From contig SXVG01000044.1 of NCBI GenBank assembly GCA_005791685.1, positions 1 to 9,092 on the forward strand: 9,092 nt of DNA. The letters run 5' to 3'. The stretch is from Methylotenera sp. (GTDB taxonomy: Bacteria > Pseudomonadota > Gammaproteobacteria > Burkholderiales > Methylophilaceae). The position numbers were made by a program, and so were the translations under genes. Each line of letters begins with the position of its first letter. Position 1 is the stretch's first letter. Under the pieces are notes generated by a model. The model did not search any database, had not been told where the DNA came from, and saw nothing but the letters and a program-made list of their open reading frames with translations. Shown one piece after another: positions 1-5,859 of this stretch.

Positions 1-28
1 ATCGCTCTACCAGCTGAGCTATTCCCGC
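1..28 (-). tRNA. tRNA-Gly, 5' part only (cut by window edge)
   Basis: On the minus strand the tRNA begins at base 28 with GCGGGAA (5' acceptor strand), then TA, D-stem GCTC, D-loop AGCTGGTA and closing D-stem GAGC. This matches the start of bacterial tRNA-Gly(GCC), such as E. coli glyV/W/X/Y, which begins GCGGGAATAGCTCAG. The anticodon and 3' half lie outside the window, so the glycine identity rests on the acceptor and D-arm sequence and on synteny: in E. coli glyW also follows uvrC-pgsA. It lies 71 bp downstream of pgsA but has its own promoter. Confidence 0.85.
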
Positions 29-46
29 GTCGTTAAGACAGGCGCC

Positions 47-74
47 ATTATAGCGATTTTAAGCATAGCGTCAA
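47..74 (-). promoter_or_regulatory. Sigma-70 promoter of the tRNA-Gly gene with GC-rich discriminator
   Basis: Reading the minus strand, TTGACG (74-69; 5 of 6 consensus bases) is followed after 16 bp by a perfect TATAAT (52-47). The next bases are GGCGCC, a GC-only discriminator, and the start would fall near base 39-40, about 11 nt ahead of the mature tRNA. Strong boxes plus a GC-rich discriminator are the known signature of stringently controlled (ppGpp/DksA) stable-RNA promoters. The control itself is inferred. The promoter lies in the gap after pgsA, so the tRNA need not depend on read-through. Confidence 0.85.
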
Positions 75-99
75 GACTAAACGCAAGGCTAGTGCTTAT

Positions 100-696
100 T
101 TATTTGCCTTTTAATTTAGGCCAAGCGGCTTTTAGATAATAAGCCATTGATAGCAATGTCAAAATAGCGGCCAAGACGATGAGCACGTGGCCCCAGTCTT
201 TGGTGGAGAAAACGCCGAACGGTCCTAAATCCAAGTCATCCCAATACAGTAAAAATAAGATGGCGGCCATTTGTGCAAAGGTTTTCACTTTGCCGATTAG
301 CGCCACGCCCACGCTGCTGCGCTGGCCTTCACCGGCCATCCACTCGCGCAAGGCGCTGATGGCAATTTCACGGCCTATGATGATCAAAGACACAATGGCG
401 CCGACCCGGCCAAACTCGACCAAGACAATTAAGGCGGCCGCCACCATCAGTTTGTCGGCTACCGGATCTAAAAAAGCACCAAAGGCCGAAGTTTGATTAA
501 GCCGTCTGGCTAAATAGCCATCCAACCAATCGGTAATGGCGGCAATAGCGAACACGCTGGTGGCAAATACGTTCACCCAATGCGATGGCATGGCACTTAA
601 TTTGTGTAAGTTTTCTGGCCAATAAAACGCGCCAACAAAGACCGGAATGAGCAAGATGCGCAACCAAGTCAACATGGTAGGCATATTGGGCTTCAT
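100..696 (-). CDS. pgsA: CDP-diacylglycerol--glycerol-3-phosphate 3-phosphatidyltransferase
   Basis: This inner-membrane enzyme makes phosphatidylglycerol phosphate from CDP-diacylglycerol and sn-glycerol 3-phosphate, the committed step to phosphatidylglycerol and cardiolipin. The 198-aa protein shows the full CDP-alcohol phosphatidyltransferase motif, with D56, D59-G60, A63-R64, G73, D77 and D81 at the expected spacing. These aspartates bind the metal and carry the catalysis. Several hydrophobic helices surround the motif (about 11-25, 40-56, 85-110, 137-151, 169-188). The length fits the family (E. coli PgsA is 182 aa). The ATG at 696 is supported by GAGG six bases upstream and by the MKPNMPTMLTWLRI start, which resembles other PgsA N-termini. 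It follows uvrC by 32 bp and precedes tRNA-Gly, the same order as in E. coli. No terminator is visible after it. Confidence 0.97.
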   Translation of the reverse strand: MKPNMPTMLTWLRILLIPVFVGAFYWPENLHKLSAMPSHWVNVFATSVFAIAAITDWLDGYLARRLNQTSAFGAFLDPVADKLMVAAALIVLVEFGRVGAIVSLIIIGREIAISALREWMAGEGQRSSVGVALIGKVKTFAQMAAILFLLYWDDLDLGPFGVFSTKDWGHVLIVLAAILTLLSMAYYLKAAWPKLKGK

Positions 697-728
697 TTAC
701 CGCCTCGCTCTATTCAATGTGCCGTTCA

Positions 729-2528
729 TCAATGCCATTCTCCGTAAATTTTTTCGGCCAAACTCGGGCTTATGCCTTCCACTTGCGCCAATTCGTCCAT
801 ACTAGCATTTTTTATCGCATCCAAACCACCAAAGCGCGTCAATAAGGCTTTGCGGCGTTTAGCCCCTATGCCTTCTATGTCTTCCAAGCTGGAATGCATG
901 CGCGCTTTTGCCCGCTTAGCCCTGTGGCCGGTGATGGCAAAGCGGTGCGCTTCGTCGCGAATTTGTTGCAGCAAATGCAAGCCCTTGTTGTCTTTTTCCA
1001 AGTTGAGCATTTCACCGGTGTCCGAGAATATCATGGTCTCCAAACCGGGCTTTCGCGCTTCCCCCTTGGCAATGCCGACCAGCAAAATGTCGGACAAACC
1101 CACCTCGGCCATCACCTCCACCGCCACCGATAACTGGCCTTTACCGCCATCGATGAAAATAAGATCGGGTCGCAGCCCCTCCCCGGCCGCCACTTTTTTA
1201 TAGCGGCGCGTCAGCACGTCACGCATCGCGGCATAATCGTCGCCAGGGGTAATGCCAGTGACGTTATAACGGCGGTATTCGCTGTTTTGCATGTCACCCC
1301 TATCAAACACCACGCAACTGCCTATGGTGGCTTCGCCCATGGTGTGACTGATGTCAAAACATTCTATGCGCTGGGTCGTATCGGGCAGGTTTAAGGCCTC
1401 GTGCAGGGCCAGCAATTTAGCCGTTTGGTTGGCGGCACTGGCGGCACGTTGATTCAAGGCTAATTCGGCGTTGGTTTGTGCCATTTTTAACCAAACGCGC
1501 TTGTCGCCTATGGCGTTGCTGTTGATTTTCACCTTACGTCCAGCTTGTTCGCTTAACACCTGCTCTAGCAAACTGCCGTCCACCTTGATGCCGAGCACGA
1601 TTAAGGGTGGGGTATTTTGTGCCACGTAATGCTGGGCTAGAAATGCCAGCATCGTGGTTTCCAAGCTCTCGCCATCGGTGTTTTTCGGCATATAACTGCG
1701 GTCACCCAAATGCCGACCACCACGCACCATAACCAAATTAATGCAGTGCTGCCCTTGCAGTTCGGCGCAGGCAATGACATCGGCATCGGCCACGTTGAAA
1801 TCACTGACAAACTGCTTGGCTTGCACCTGACGCAAGGCTTGCATGCGGTCACGAATCAGTGCGGCTTGCTCATAAGCAAACTGGCTAGCGGCCAAGTTCA
1901 TCTGCTCGGCCAAGCTATCAATCACTTCATTGGTTTTGCCCTGTAAGAACAAGGCCGCCTGCTCTACGTCATTGCGGTAGTCGGCATCGCTAATCAAACC
2001 CACGCAAGGTGCCGTGCAGCGCTCAATTTGGTGTTGCAAACAAGGCCGACTGCGGTTACTAAACACGCTGTTTTCACAAGTGCGCAATTTAAAGACTTTT
2101 TGCAGCAACTGTATGCTCTCACGCACCGCCAGCGTATTCGGGAAAGGCCCGAAATACTGCGCTCCCTTGCGTTGGCTGCCTCGATGAAAAGCCAAGCGTG
2201 GCTGCGGATCATTGCTTAAGGTGATGTAGGGGTAGGTTTTATCGTCGCGAAACAACACGTTGTAGCGCGGCATCAAACTTTTGATTAAATTGTTTTCCAG
2301 CAACAAGGCTTCCGCCTCATTGTGGGTCACGGTGGTGGTGATATTGGCGATGTGGCTGACCATCATGCGCGTGCGTGGGCTGGCCAGATTCTTATTAAAA
2401 TAAGAGGACACGCGCTTTTTTAGGTCTTTGGCTTTGCCTACGTAAATCACCTCGTCGCTGGCGTTGAGCATGCGGTATACGCCAGGCAAATTCGGTAAGT
2501 TTTTTAAAATAGGTTTAGCGTCAAACAT
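729..2528 (-). CDS. uvrC: UvrABC system protein C (excinuclease subunit)
   Basis: UvrC makes both incisions around a DNA lesion during nucleotide excision repair, after UvrB is loaded. Numbering from the ATG at 2528 (599 aa), the domains run as follows. The GIY-YIG nuclease spans about 12-92, with Y29 in IYVGK, R39 and E78 as 3'-incision residues. C151, C163, C171 and C175 match the four-cysteine cluster that holds a [4Fe-4S] in E. coli UvrC. A UVR (UvrB-binding) segment spans about 200-232. The RNase H-like 5'-incision domain has D392 (FDIS), D460 (IDGGKGQL) and H528. A helix-hairpin-helix pair occupies about 546-599. A TTG start two codons upstream (2534) is possible, but the ATG gives MFDAKPILK, which aligns with the E. 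coli FDAKAFLK start. No clear Shine-Dalgarno is seen. The ATG lies 9 bp after the kinase stop, so coupled translation is likely. Confidence 0.97.
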   Translation of the reverse strand: MFDAKPILKNLPNLPGVYRMLNASDEVIYVGKAKDLKKRVSSYFNKNLASPRTRMMVSHIANITTTVTHNEAEALLLENNLIKSLMPRYNVLFRDDKTYPYITLSNDPQPRLAFHRGSQRKGAQYFGPFPNTLAVRESIQLLQKVFKLRTCENSVFSNRSRPCLQHQIERCTAPCVGLISDADYRNDVEQAALFLQGKTNEVIDSLAEQMNLAASQFAYEQAALIRDRMQALRQVQAKQFVSDFNVADADVIACAELQGQHCINLVMVRGGRHLGDRSYMPKNTDGESLETTMLAFLAQHYVAQNTPPLIVLGIKVDGSLLEQVLSEQAGRKVKINSNAIGDKRVWLKMAQTNAELALNQRAASAANQTAKLLALHEALNLPDTTQRIECFDISHTMGEATIGSCVVFDRGDMQNSEYRRYNVTGITPGDDYAAMRDVLTRRYKKVAAGEGLRPDLIFIDGGKGQLSVAVEVMAEVGLSDILLVGIAKGEARKPGLETMIFSDTGEMLNLEKDNKGLHLLQQIRDEAHRFAITGHRAKRAKARMHSSLEDIEGIGAKRRKALLTRFGGLDAIKNASMDELAQVEGISPSLAEKIYGEWH

Positions 2529-2537
2529 AGGCAAGGC

Positions 2538-3401
2538 TTAAAGCAGCGGCTTGGCTTTGGCTTCAGCCAGACGGATTAGGCGGGCGGCTTCGGCTTTTTT
2601 CGTGTCATCAATCTCGCGCATCACGCCTTTTAAATCAACCGCCTTATGGCTGACACGGAAACGCCCAGTCAGCGCCGTATCCGGCTTTAAGTCGCCGTGG
2701 GCATACAAAGCCCACATCTCTTTGGCGTATTCGCTGGCGAGCAAGTCTGGGGCAAACCGCCCAAAATAATCTTTTAAATTGTTCACGTCCCGTTCTAGCA
2801 TCTCGCGCGCGTTGTTGTTGGCGGCGGCATCAACCGCTTGCGGCAAATCGATGATGACCGGCCCATGCTCACTCATTAAAATATTAAATTCAGACAAATC
2901 GCCGTGCACGATGCCGGCACAAAGCATGCGCACCACTTCTTGAATCAAGCCCTGATGATGCAAACGCGCTTGTTCGGCGGTCAAGCTGATGTCATTTAAC
3001 CTGGGCGCAGCATGGCCATTGGCGTCCACCACCAACTCCATGAGCAACACCCCCTCATAAAAGTTATACGGCACCGGCACACTGACCCCGGCATCAGCCA
3101 ACTGGTATAAGGCATCCACCTCGGCACTCTGCCAGGCAGCTTCTTGTGACTCACGACCAAATTTCGAGCCCTTGGCCATGGCCCGACTTTGCCTGCTGTT
3201 TTTAACCCGGCGGCCTTCGGTGTAATCGACGCTTTGCCTAAAGCTGCGCTTATTGGCTTCTTTGTATACTTTGGCGCAGCGCACCTCCTCACCACAACGC
3301 ACCACATAAACGGTGGCCTCCTTCCCGCTCATCAACTGGCGTAGGACTTCGTCTATCAAGCCGTCTTCTAAAAGGGAGGCTAAGCGCGCGGGTGTTTTCA
3401 T
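2538..3401 (-). CDS. RIO1-like serine/threonine protein kinase (PA4780 type)
   Basis: This 287-aa soluble protein has the landmarks of an atypical RIO-family kinase. They are a nucleotide-binding segment SGKEATVYVV (25-34), the ATP lysine K44 in CAKVYK, the catalytic loop HGDLSEFNIL with D168 and N173, and the metal-binding IDLPQAVD with D185. The arrangement and length match the proteobacterial RIO1-like kinases typified by Pseudomonas PA4780 (about 297 aa). The bacterial substrates are largely unknown. In archaea and eukaryotes RIO kinases act in small-subunit ribosome maturation, and extending that here would be guesswork. Residues 50-90 are rich in Arg, Lys and Ser (RRVKNSRQSRAMAKGSK), as expected of the flexible loop of RIO1. 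The gene sits directly upstream of uvrC. No Shine-Dalgarno precedes the ATG, but TAGAAT ends 6 bp before it, so a leaderless transcript is possible. Confidence 0.93.
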   Translation of the reverse strand: MKTPARLASLLEDGLIDEVLRQLMSGKEATVYVVRCGEEVRCAKVYKEANKRSFRQSVDYTEGRRVKNSRQSRAMAKGSKFGRESQEAAWQSAEVDALYQLADAGVSVPVPYNFYEGVLLMELVVDANGHAAPRLNDISLTAEQARLHHQGLIQEVVRMLCAGIVHGDLSEFNILMSEHGPVIIDLPQAVDAAANNNAREMLERDVNNLKDYFGRFAPDLLASEYAKEMWALYAHGDLKPDTALTGRFRVSHKAVDLKGVMREIDDTKKAEAARLIRLAEAKAKPLL

Positions 3402-3446
3402 GGCTGCATTCTACCACCGACCCTAAGCGGCCTAAGCAAACGGAAC

Positions 3447-3632
3447 TCAACCATCCGCTAGCAAGCTACCGGCTATGGCCCAATCTTCATAGCTCACTTC
3501 TTCAAAGGTAATGTAGGTATAAGACGCCGGTTTATGCGCCACCCGTTCCAGCGTTTCGGTGAACTCCTTGGCAATCTGCGCTTTTTGTTCGCGCGTCACC
3601 TTACCGGCTAATTTAATGTTGACGTAGGGCAT
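3447..3632 (-). CDS. 4-oxalocrotonate tautomerase-family protein
   Basis: At 61 aa this has the size and fold pattern of the small tautomerase subunits: beta strand (PYVNIKLAG), helix (about 13-32) and second strand (SYTYITFEEV). It starts with Met-Pro, and removal of Met would expose the N-terminal proline that acts as the catalytic base in this superfamily. A small residue follows the DWAIAG segment, with Trp where 4-OT has Phe50. With Pro as residue 1, the two arginines that bind substrate in Pseudomonas 4-OT (Arg11, Arg39) are replaced by Val11 and Tyr39. So the substrate is probably not 4-oxalocrotonate, and no aromatic degradation genes lie nearby. The active form would be an oligomer (usually a hexamer) in the cytoplasm. 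The ATG is fixed by the best Shine-Dalgarno in the window, overlapping the stop of the DUF1643 gene. Confidence 0.85.
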   Translation of the reverse strand: MPYVNIKLAGKVTREQKAQIAKEFTETLERVAHKPASYTYITFEEVSYEDWAIAGSLLADG

Positions 3633-3639
3633 GGTCTAT

Positions 3640-3645
3640 CTCCTT
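3640..3645 (-). promoter_or_regulatory. Strong ribosome binding site of the tautomerase gene
   Basis: On the minus strand AAGGAG (3645-3640) lies 7 nt before the ATG at 3632 and overlaps the TAA stop of the DUF1643 gene (3646-3644). Most other starts in this window have weak or no Shine-Dalgarno. This one therefore suggests the small protein is made in greater amount than its operon partners. Confidence 0.85.
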
Positions 3646-4168
3646 AATTAATCACAAAAGTTTGCGGGGGCTGGGCATAAGCAATATAAAGCGGATGCTG
3701 CGGGCTGCCGTCTTTATTTAATTGTAAACACTTCACCTTGTGCTGCAAACCGGTGGCTTTGAGTAAGGTCAGCACATGCTGCGCCCTAGTGGCGGCTAAG
3801 GCATGCTTACCCCAACCGCAGACCGTCATGTCAGCCAGTTGCACGGCACGCACGATGCAGTCATCGGCTTCCAAACTGTCGCCCAATAAATCCGCCACGG
3901 TATTTAACTGGGTGGAATCGGTTAAGCGAAAGGGAAACAAATTGACGATAATCATGCTGCCATAGCCCATGGCGATGGCCCGCCGTTGGCACCGTTCTAT
4001 GGTGGGGTCATTGGCCACCTCATCGGCGGTGCTGGGGTTGAGCATTAAAAAACTGATGGCCGGCAGGCTTAGATCCCAATCGCGACGCAACCAATAGCGA
4101 TATTGCTCACAATCGGAAAAATTGGCGACCGATTGCTGAATTAAGGTCTGATGCTGCTTAATGATCAT
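3644..4168 (-). CDS. DUF1643 domain-containing protein
   Basis: The 174-aa soluble protein carries the recognisable DUF1643 pattern: RYWLRRDW (about 24-31), then FLMLNPSTADEVANDPTIERC (about 40-60), GYGSMIIVNLFPFR (about 68-81) and a late VCGWGKHA (about 116-123). No biochemical function is firmly assigned to this family, and I do not propose one. The conserved Asn-Pro-Ser-Thr and Asp-Pro-Thr blocks and the Trp-Gly pair suggest a ligand- or nucleotide-binding fold, which is inference. The ATG at 4168 lies inside the last codons of the CDF transporter gene in another frame (11-bp overlap) with no Shine-Dalgarno, so it is probably translated by reinitiation. The conserved N-terminal part is complete from this start. 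Confidence 0.88.
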   Translation of the reverse strand: MIIKQHQTLIQQSVANFSDCEQYRYWLRRDWDLSLPAISFLMLNPSTADEVANDPTIERCQRRAIAMGYGSMIIVNLFPFRLTDSTQLNTVADLLGDSLEADDCIVRAVQLADMTVCGWGKHALAATRAQHVLTLLKATGLQHKVKCLQLNKDGSPQHPLYIAYAQPPQTFVIN

Positions 4169-4850
4169 GGCCGTGTTTGGCTAATCCGCTAACAGTAGCC
4201 CCTTTGCTACTTAAAGTGCGGGCAATGTCGCGCAATAAATTAAAGGTGAACAACAATAACAGCAACGAAATAAATAAAGACAATATCGGGTCTATCGGCG
4301 TCCAGCCCGTAAAGTAGATCACCAAGCCAGCCAAGACCGCGGCGATGGATCCCAGCAAGTCCCCCAACACATGTAAAAAAGCCGCCCTGTTATTTAAGCT
4401 GGCGCCGTGGTGCAAACTTTGGTGATGCAATTGCTTGGCCACGATCAAATTAACCATTAGCCCTAAGCTGGCGATGATGGTTAAACCCAAGCCCTCAACT
4501 GGATGCGGCGTTTTAAAGCGAGCTATGGCCTCGTAAATCACGTAGACGATGACCGCCAACATGGTCAGCGCGTTGATGATGGCCACCAACAACTCCACGT
4601 AGCTCACGCCTGAAGCATGCCGTGCGACATTCGGCTTTTTAGCTAAAATTGCCGCCAACCAGGCCAAGCCTAATGCTGCCACGTCAGAAAACATATGGCC
4701 GGCATCGCTTAATAAGGCTAAGGATCCGGTGTACCAGCTACCCACGGCCTCAACCATGGCAAACAGAAAAATCAGGGTAAATGGAATGAAATAATGATGG
4801 TGATCATGCTGCGGGTGATCGTGTGCTGCAGATTGGGCGGAATGGGTCAT
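4158..4850 (-). CDS. Cation diffusion facilitator family transporter, lacking the C-terminal cytoplasmic domain
   Basis: This inner-membrane protein is a proton-coupled exporter of divalent metals, most likely Zn2+. The 230-aa sequence has a His-rich start (HDHPQHDHHH, 10-19) and six hydrophobic helices, at about 21-40, 42-70, 83-111, 117-138, 157-180 and 186-207. The metal site is recognisable: D49, H52 and D56 in SDAGHMFSD of TM2, and H160-x3-D164 in HVLGDLLGS of TM5. This His/Asp pairing is typical of zinc-type CzcD/ZitB members. A second His cluster (LHHQSLHHG, 141-149) lies in the TM4-TM5 loop. Family members usually run to about 290-320 aa with a C-terminal metal-sensing, dimerising domain. 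Here the protein stops about 23 residues after TM6, ending HGHDH. It is divergent from rlmJ across a 106-bp gap, and no clear Shine-Dalgarno precedes the ATG. Confidence 0.92.
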   Translation of the reverse strand: MTHSAQSAAHDHPQHDHHHYFIPFTLIFLFAMVEAVGSWYTGSLALLSDAGHMFSDVAALGLAWLAAILAKKPNVARHASGVSYVELLVAIINALTMLAVIVYVIYEAIARFKTPHPVEGLGLTIIASLGLMVNLIVAKQLHHQSLHHGASLNNRAAFLHVLGDLLGSIAAVLAGLVIYFTGWTPIDPILSLFISLLLLLFTFNLLRDIARTLSSKGATVSGLAKHGHDH

Positions 4851-4903
4851 AAATGAAATGCTAACCGAAATTTATTTTATTGCGCGTTTTTATCAGGAAA
4901 AAT

Positions 4904-4932
4904 TTAATGCAAGAATGGCTTGAAGTTATAAT
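4904..4932 (+). promoter_or_regulatory. Probable promoter of rlmJ
   Basis: A perfect TATAAT stands at 4927-4932. Seventeen bases upstream is only a weak -35 (TTAATG, 4904-4909; 3 of 6). Transcription would start near 4939, leaving a leader of about 18 nt with GGA (4946-4948) as a weak ribosome site. The same 106-bp gap must hold the promoter of the divergent CDF gene. I see only AT-rich, poorly matching boxes for that one, so I do not call it. Confidence 0.6.
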
Positions 4933-4956
4933 GCCAGCTCGTTATGGAAACCTTCT

Positions 4957-5799
4957 ATGCTTAGTTACCGCCATGCTTTTCATGCAGGCAACCACGCTGA
5001 CGTACTCAAACACTATGTGCTGAGTCTGGTGCTGGCTTACATGCGGCAAAAAGACAAACCGTATTGCTATATCGACACCCACGCAGGCGCCGGTTTGTAT
5101 CAACTCAATGCGGGCTTTGCTCGTCAAAATGCCGAATTCGAACAAGGCATAGCCAAACTCATGGCAGCCCCACACTTAACTAAAGCCTTGGCCGATTTTG
5201 TCGCTTTGATAAAAAGCTTTAACCACGGTGAGCTGGCATTTTATCCAGGCTCACCCATGCTGGCGCACGACTTTTTGCGCGCGGACGACAAAATGCGTTT
5301 ATTTGAATTGCACCCCAGCGACCACGCCTTGCTCATGGCCAATTTTAAAGGCCAGGCCAAGCAAGTGCAGATTGCCCAGCAAGATGGCTTTGCTGGCATT
5401 AAAGCCTGCTTGCCGCCGCCATCGCGTCGCGCCGTGGTCTTGATAGACCCACCCTACGAAGACAAACAAGACTACCAACGCGTAGTGAATACGCTAAAGG
5501 ACAGTCTCAAACGCTTTGCCAGTGGCAGCTACCTGATTTGGTATCCGCTATTGCAACGACCCGAACCGGCCCAGATGCTGGCTGAATTGATGGCCTTAAA
5601 GCCAGCCAGTTGGCTGCATGTCAGCCTGTCCATACACGCGCCTAAATCCGACGGTTTTGGCATGCACGGCAGTGGCTTATTCATCATCAATCCGCCTTGG
5701 ACTTTACCTCAGACCTTAAACGACAGCATGCCGGCATTAAGCCAATTGTTGGCGCTGGACCAGAGCGCGCATTACACCCTTGAACACGAAATTGCTTAA
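4957..5799 (+). CDS. rlmJ: 23S rRNA (adenine(2030)-N(6))-methyltransferase RlmJ
   Basis: RlmJ uses S-adenosylmethionine to methylate N6 of A2030 in 23S rRNA before the large subunit is complete. The 280-aa length is identical to that of E. coli RlmJ (YhiR). The N-terminal block MLSYRHAFHAGNHADVLKH is diagnostic, with K18 near the SAM site. DTHAGAG (40-46) is the SAM-binding motif I, with an RlmJ insertion after it. PGSP (97-100) and ELHP (117-120) follow, and the catalytic motif IV DPPY lies at 164-167. The C-terminal GFGMHGSGLFIINPPW (233-248) is also characteristic. In E. coli and other gammaproteobacteria the same locus has been linked to use of DNA as a nutrient (ComJ). The gene starts the plus-strand pair, divergent from the CDF gene, with UPF0114 60 bp downstream. 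Confidence 0.97.
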   Translation: MLSYRHAFHAGNHADVLKHYVLSLVLAYMRQKDKPYCYIDTHAGAGLYQLNAGFARQNAEFEQGIAKLMAAPHLTKALADFVALIKSFNHGELAFYPGSPMLAHDFLRADDKMRLFELHPSDHALLMANFKGQAKQVQIAQQDGFAGIKACLPPPSRRAVVLIDPPYEDKQDYQRVVNTLKDSLKRFASGSYLIWYPLLQRPEPAQMLAELMALKPASWLHVSLSIHAPKSDGFGMHGSGLFIINPPWTLPQTLNDSMPALSQLLALDQSAHYTLEHEIA

Positions 5800-5819
5800 T
5801 GCCTGTTTGCTGATACAAT
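5792..5819 (+). promoter_or_regulatory. Probable extended -10 promoter of the UPF0114 gene
   Basis: TTGCTT (5792-5797) and TACAAT (5814-5819) are 16 bp apart. TGA directly precedes the -10, giving the TGn extended -10 element. The -35 covers the last codons of rlmJ. The start would fall near 5826, about 34 nt before the UPF0114 ATG. The downstream gene can therefore be expressed apart from rlmJ. Confidence 0.6.
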
Positions 5820-5859
5820 TGAGCACCCTTTAAACTAAGCAAATCAACGAGCGCCTTTT

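Noticed and set aside
179..496. Open frame of 105 codons on the plus strand, antisense to pgsA
   Set aside because: It lies wholly within the well-supported pgsA gene, has a low-complexity Ser/Thr/Ala/Lys-rich product and no recognisable motif.
772..1203. Open frame of 143 codons on the plus strand, antisense to uvrC
   Set aside because: It covers the conserved C-terminal domains of uvrC, and its product is Ser/Pro-rich without family resemblance. It is a mirror of the uvrC codon pattern.
2529..2534. TTG start two codons upstream of the uvrC ATG
   Set aside because: The ATG at 2528 gives an N-terminus that aligns with other UvrC proteins. The TTG has no better ribosome site, although it cannot be excluded.
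2996..3307. Open frame of 103 codons on the minus strand inside the kinase gene
   Set aside because: It is a different frame of the kinase gene on the same strand. The product is Trp/Arg/Cys-biased and the kinase motifs lie in the other frame.
4158..4230. Frameshift hiding a C-terminal domain of the CDF transporter
   Set aside because: The sequence after the stop encodes a complete DUF1643 protein from its own ATG, leaving no room for the missing domain in any frame.
4925..4948. Possible Zur-like site (GTTATAAT ... GTTAT) between the CDF gene and rlmJ
   Set aside because: The two parts are direct rather than inverted repeats, and TATAAT is better explained as the rlmJ -10 box.
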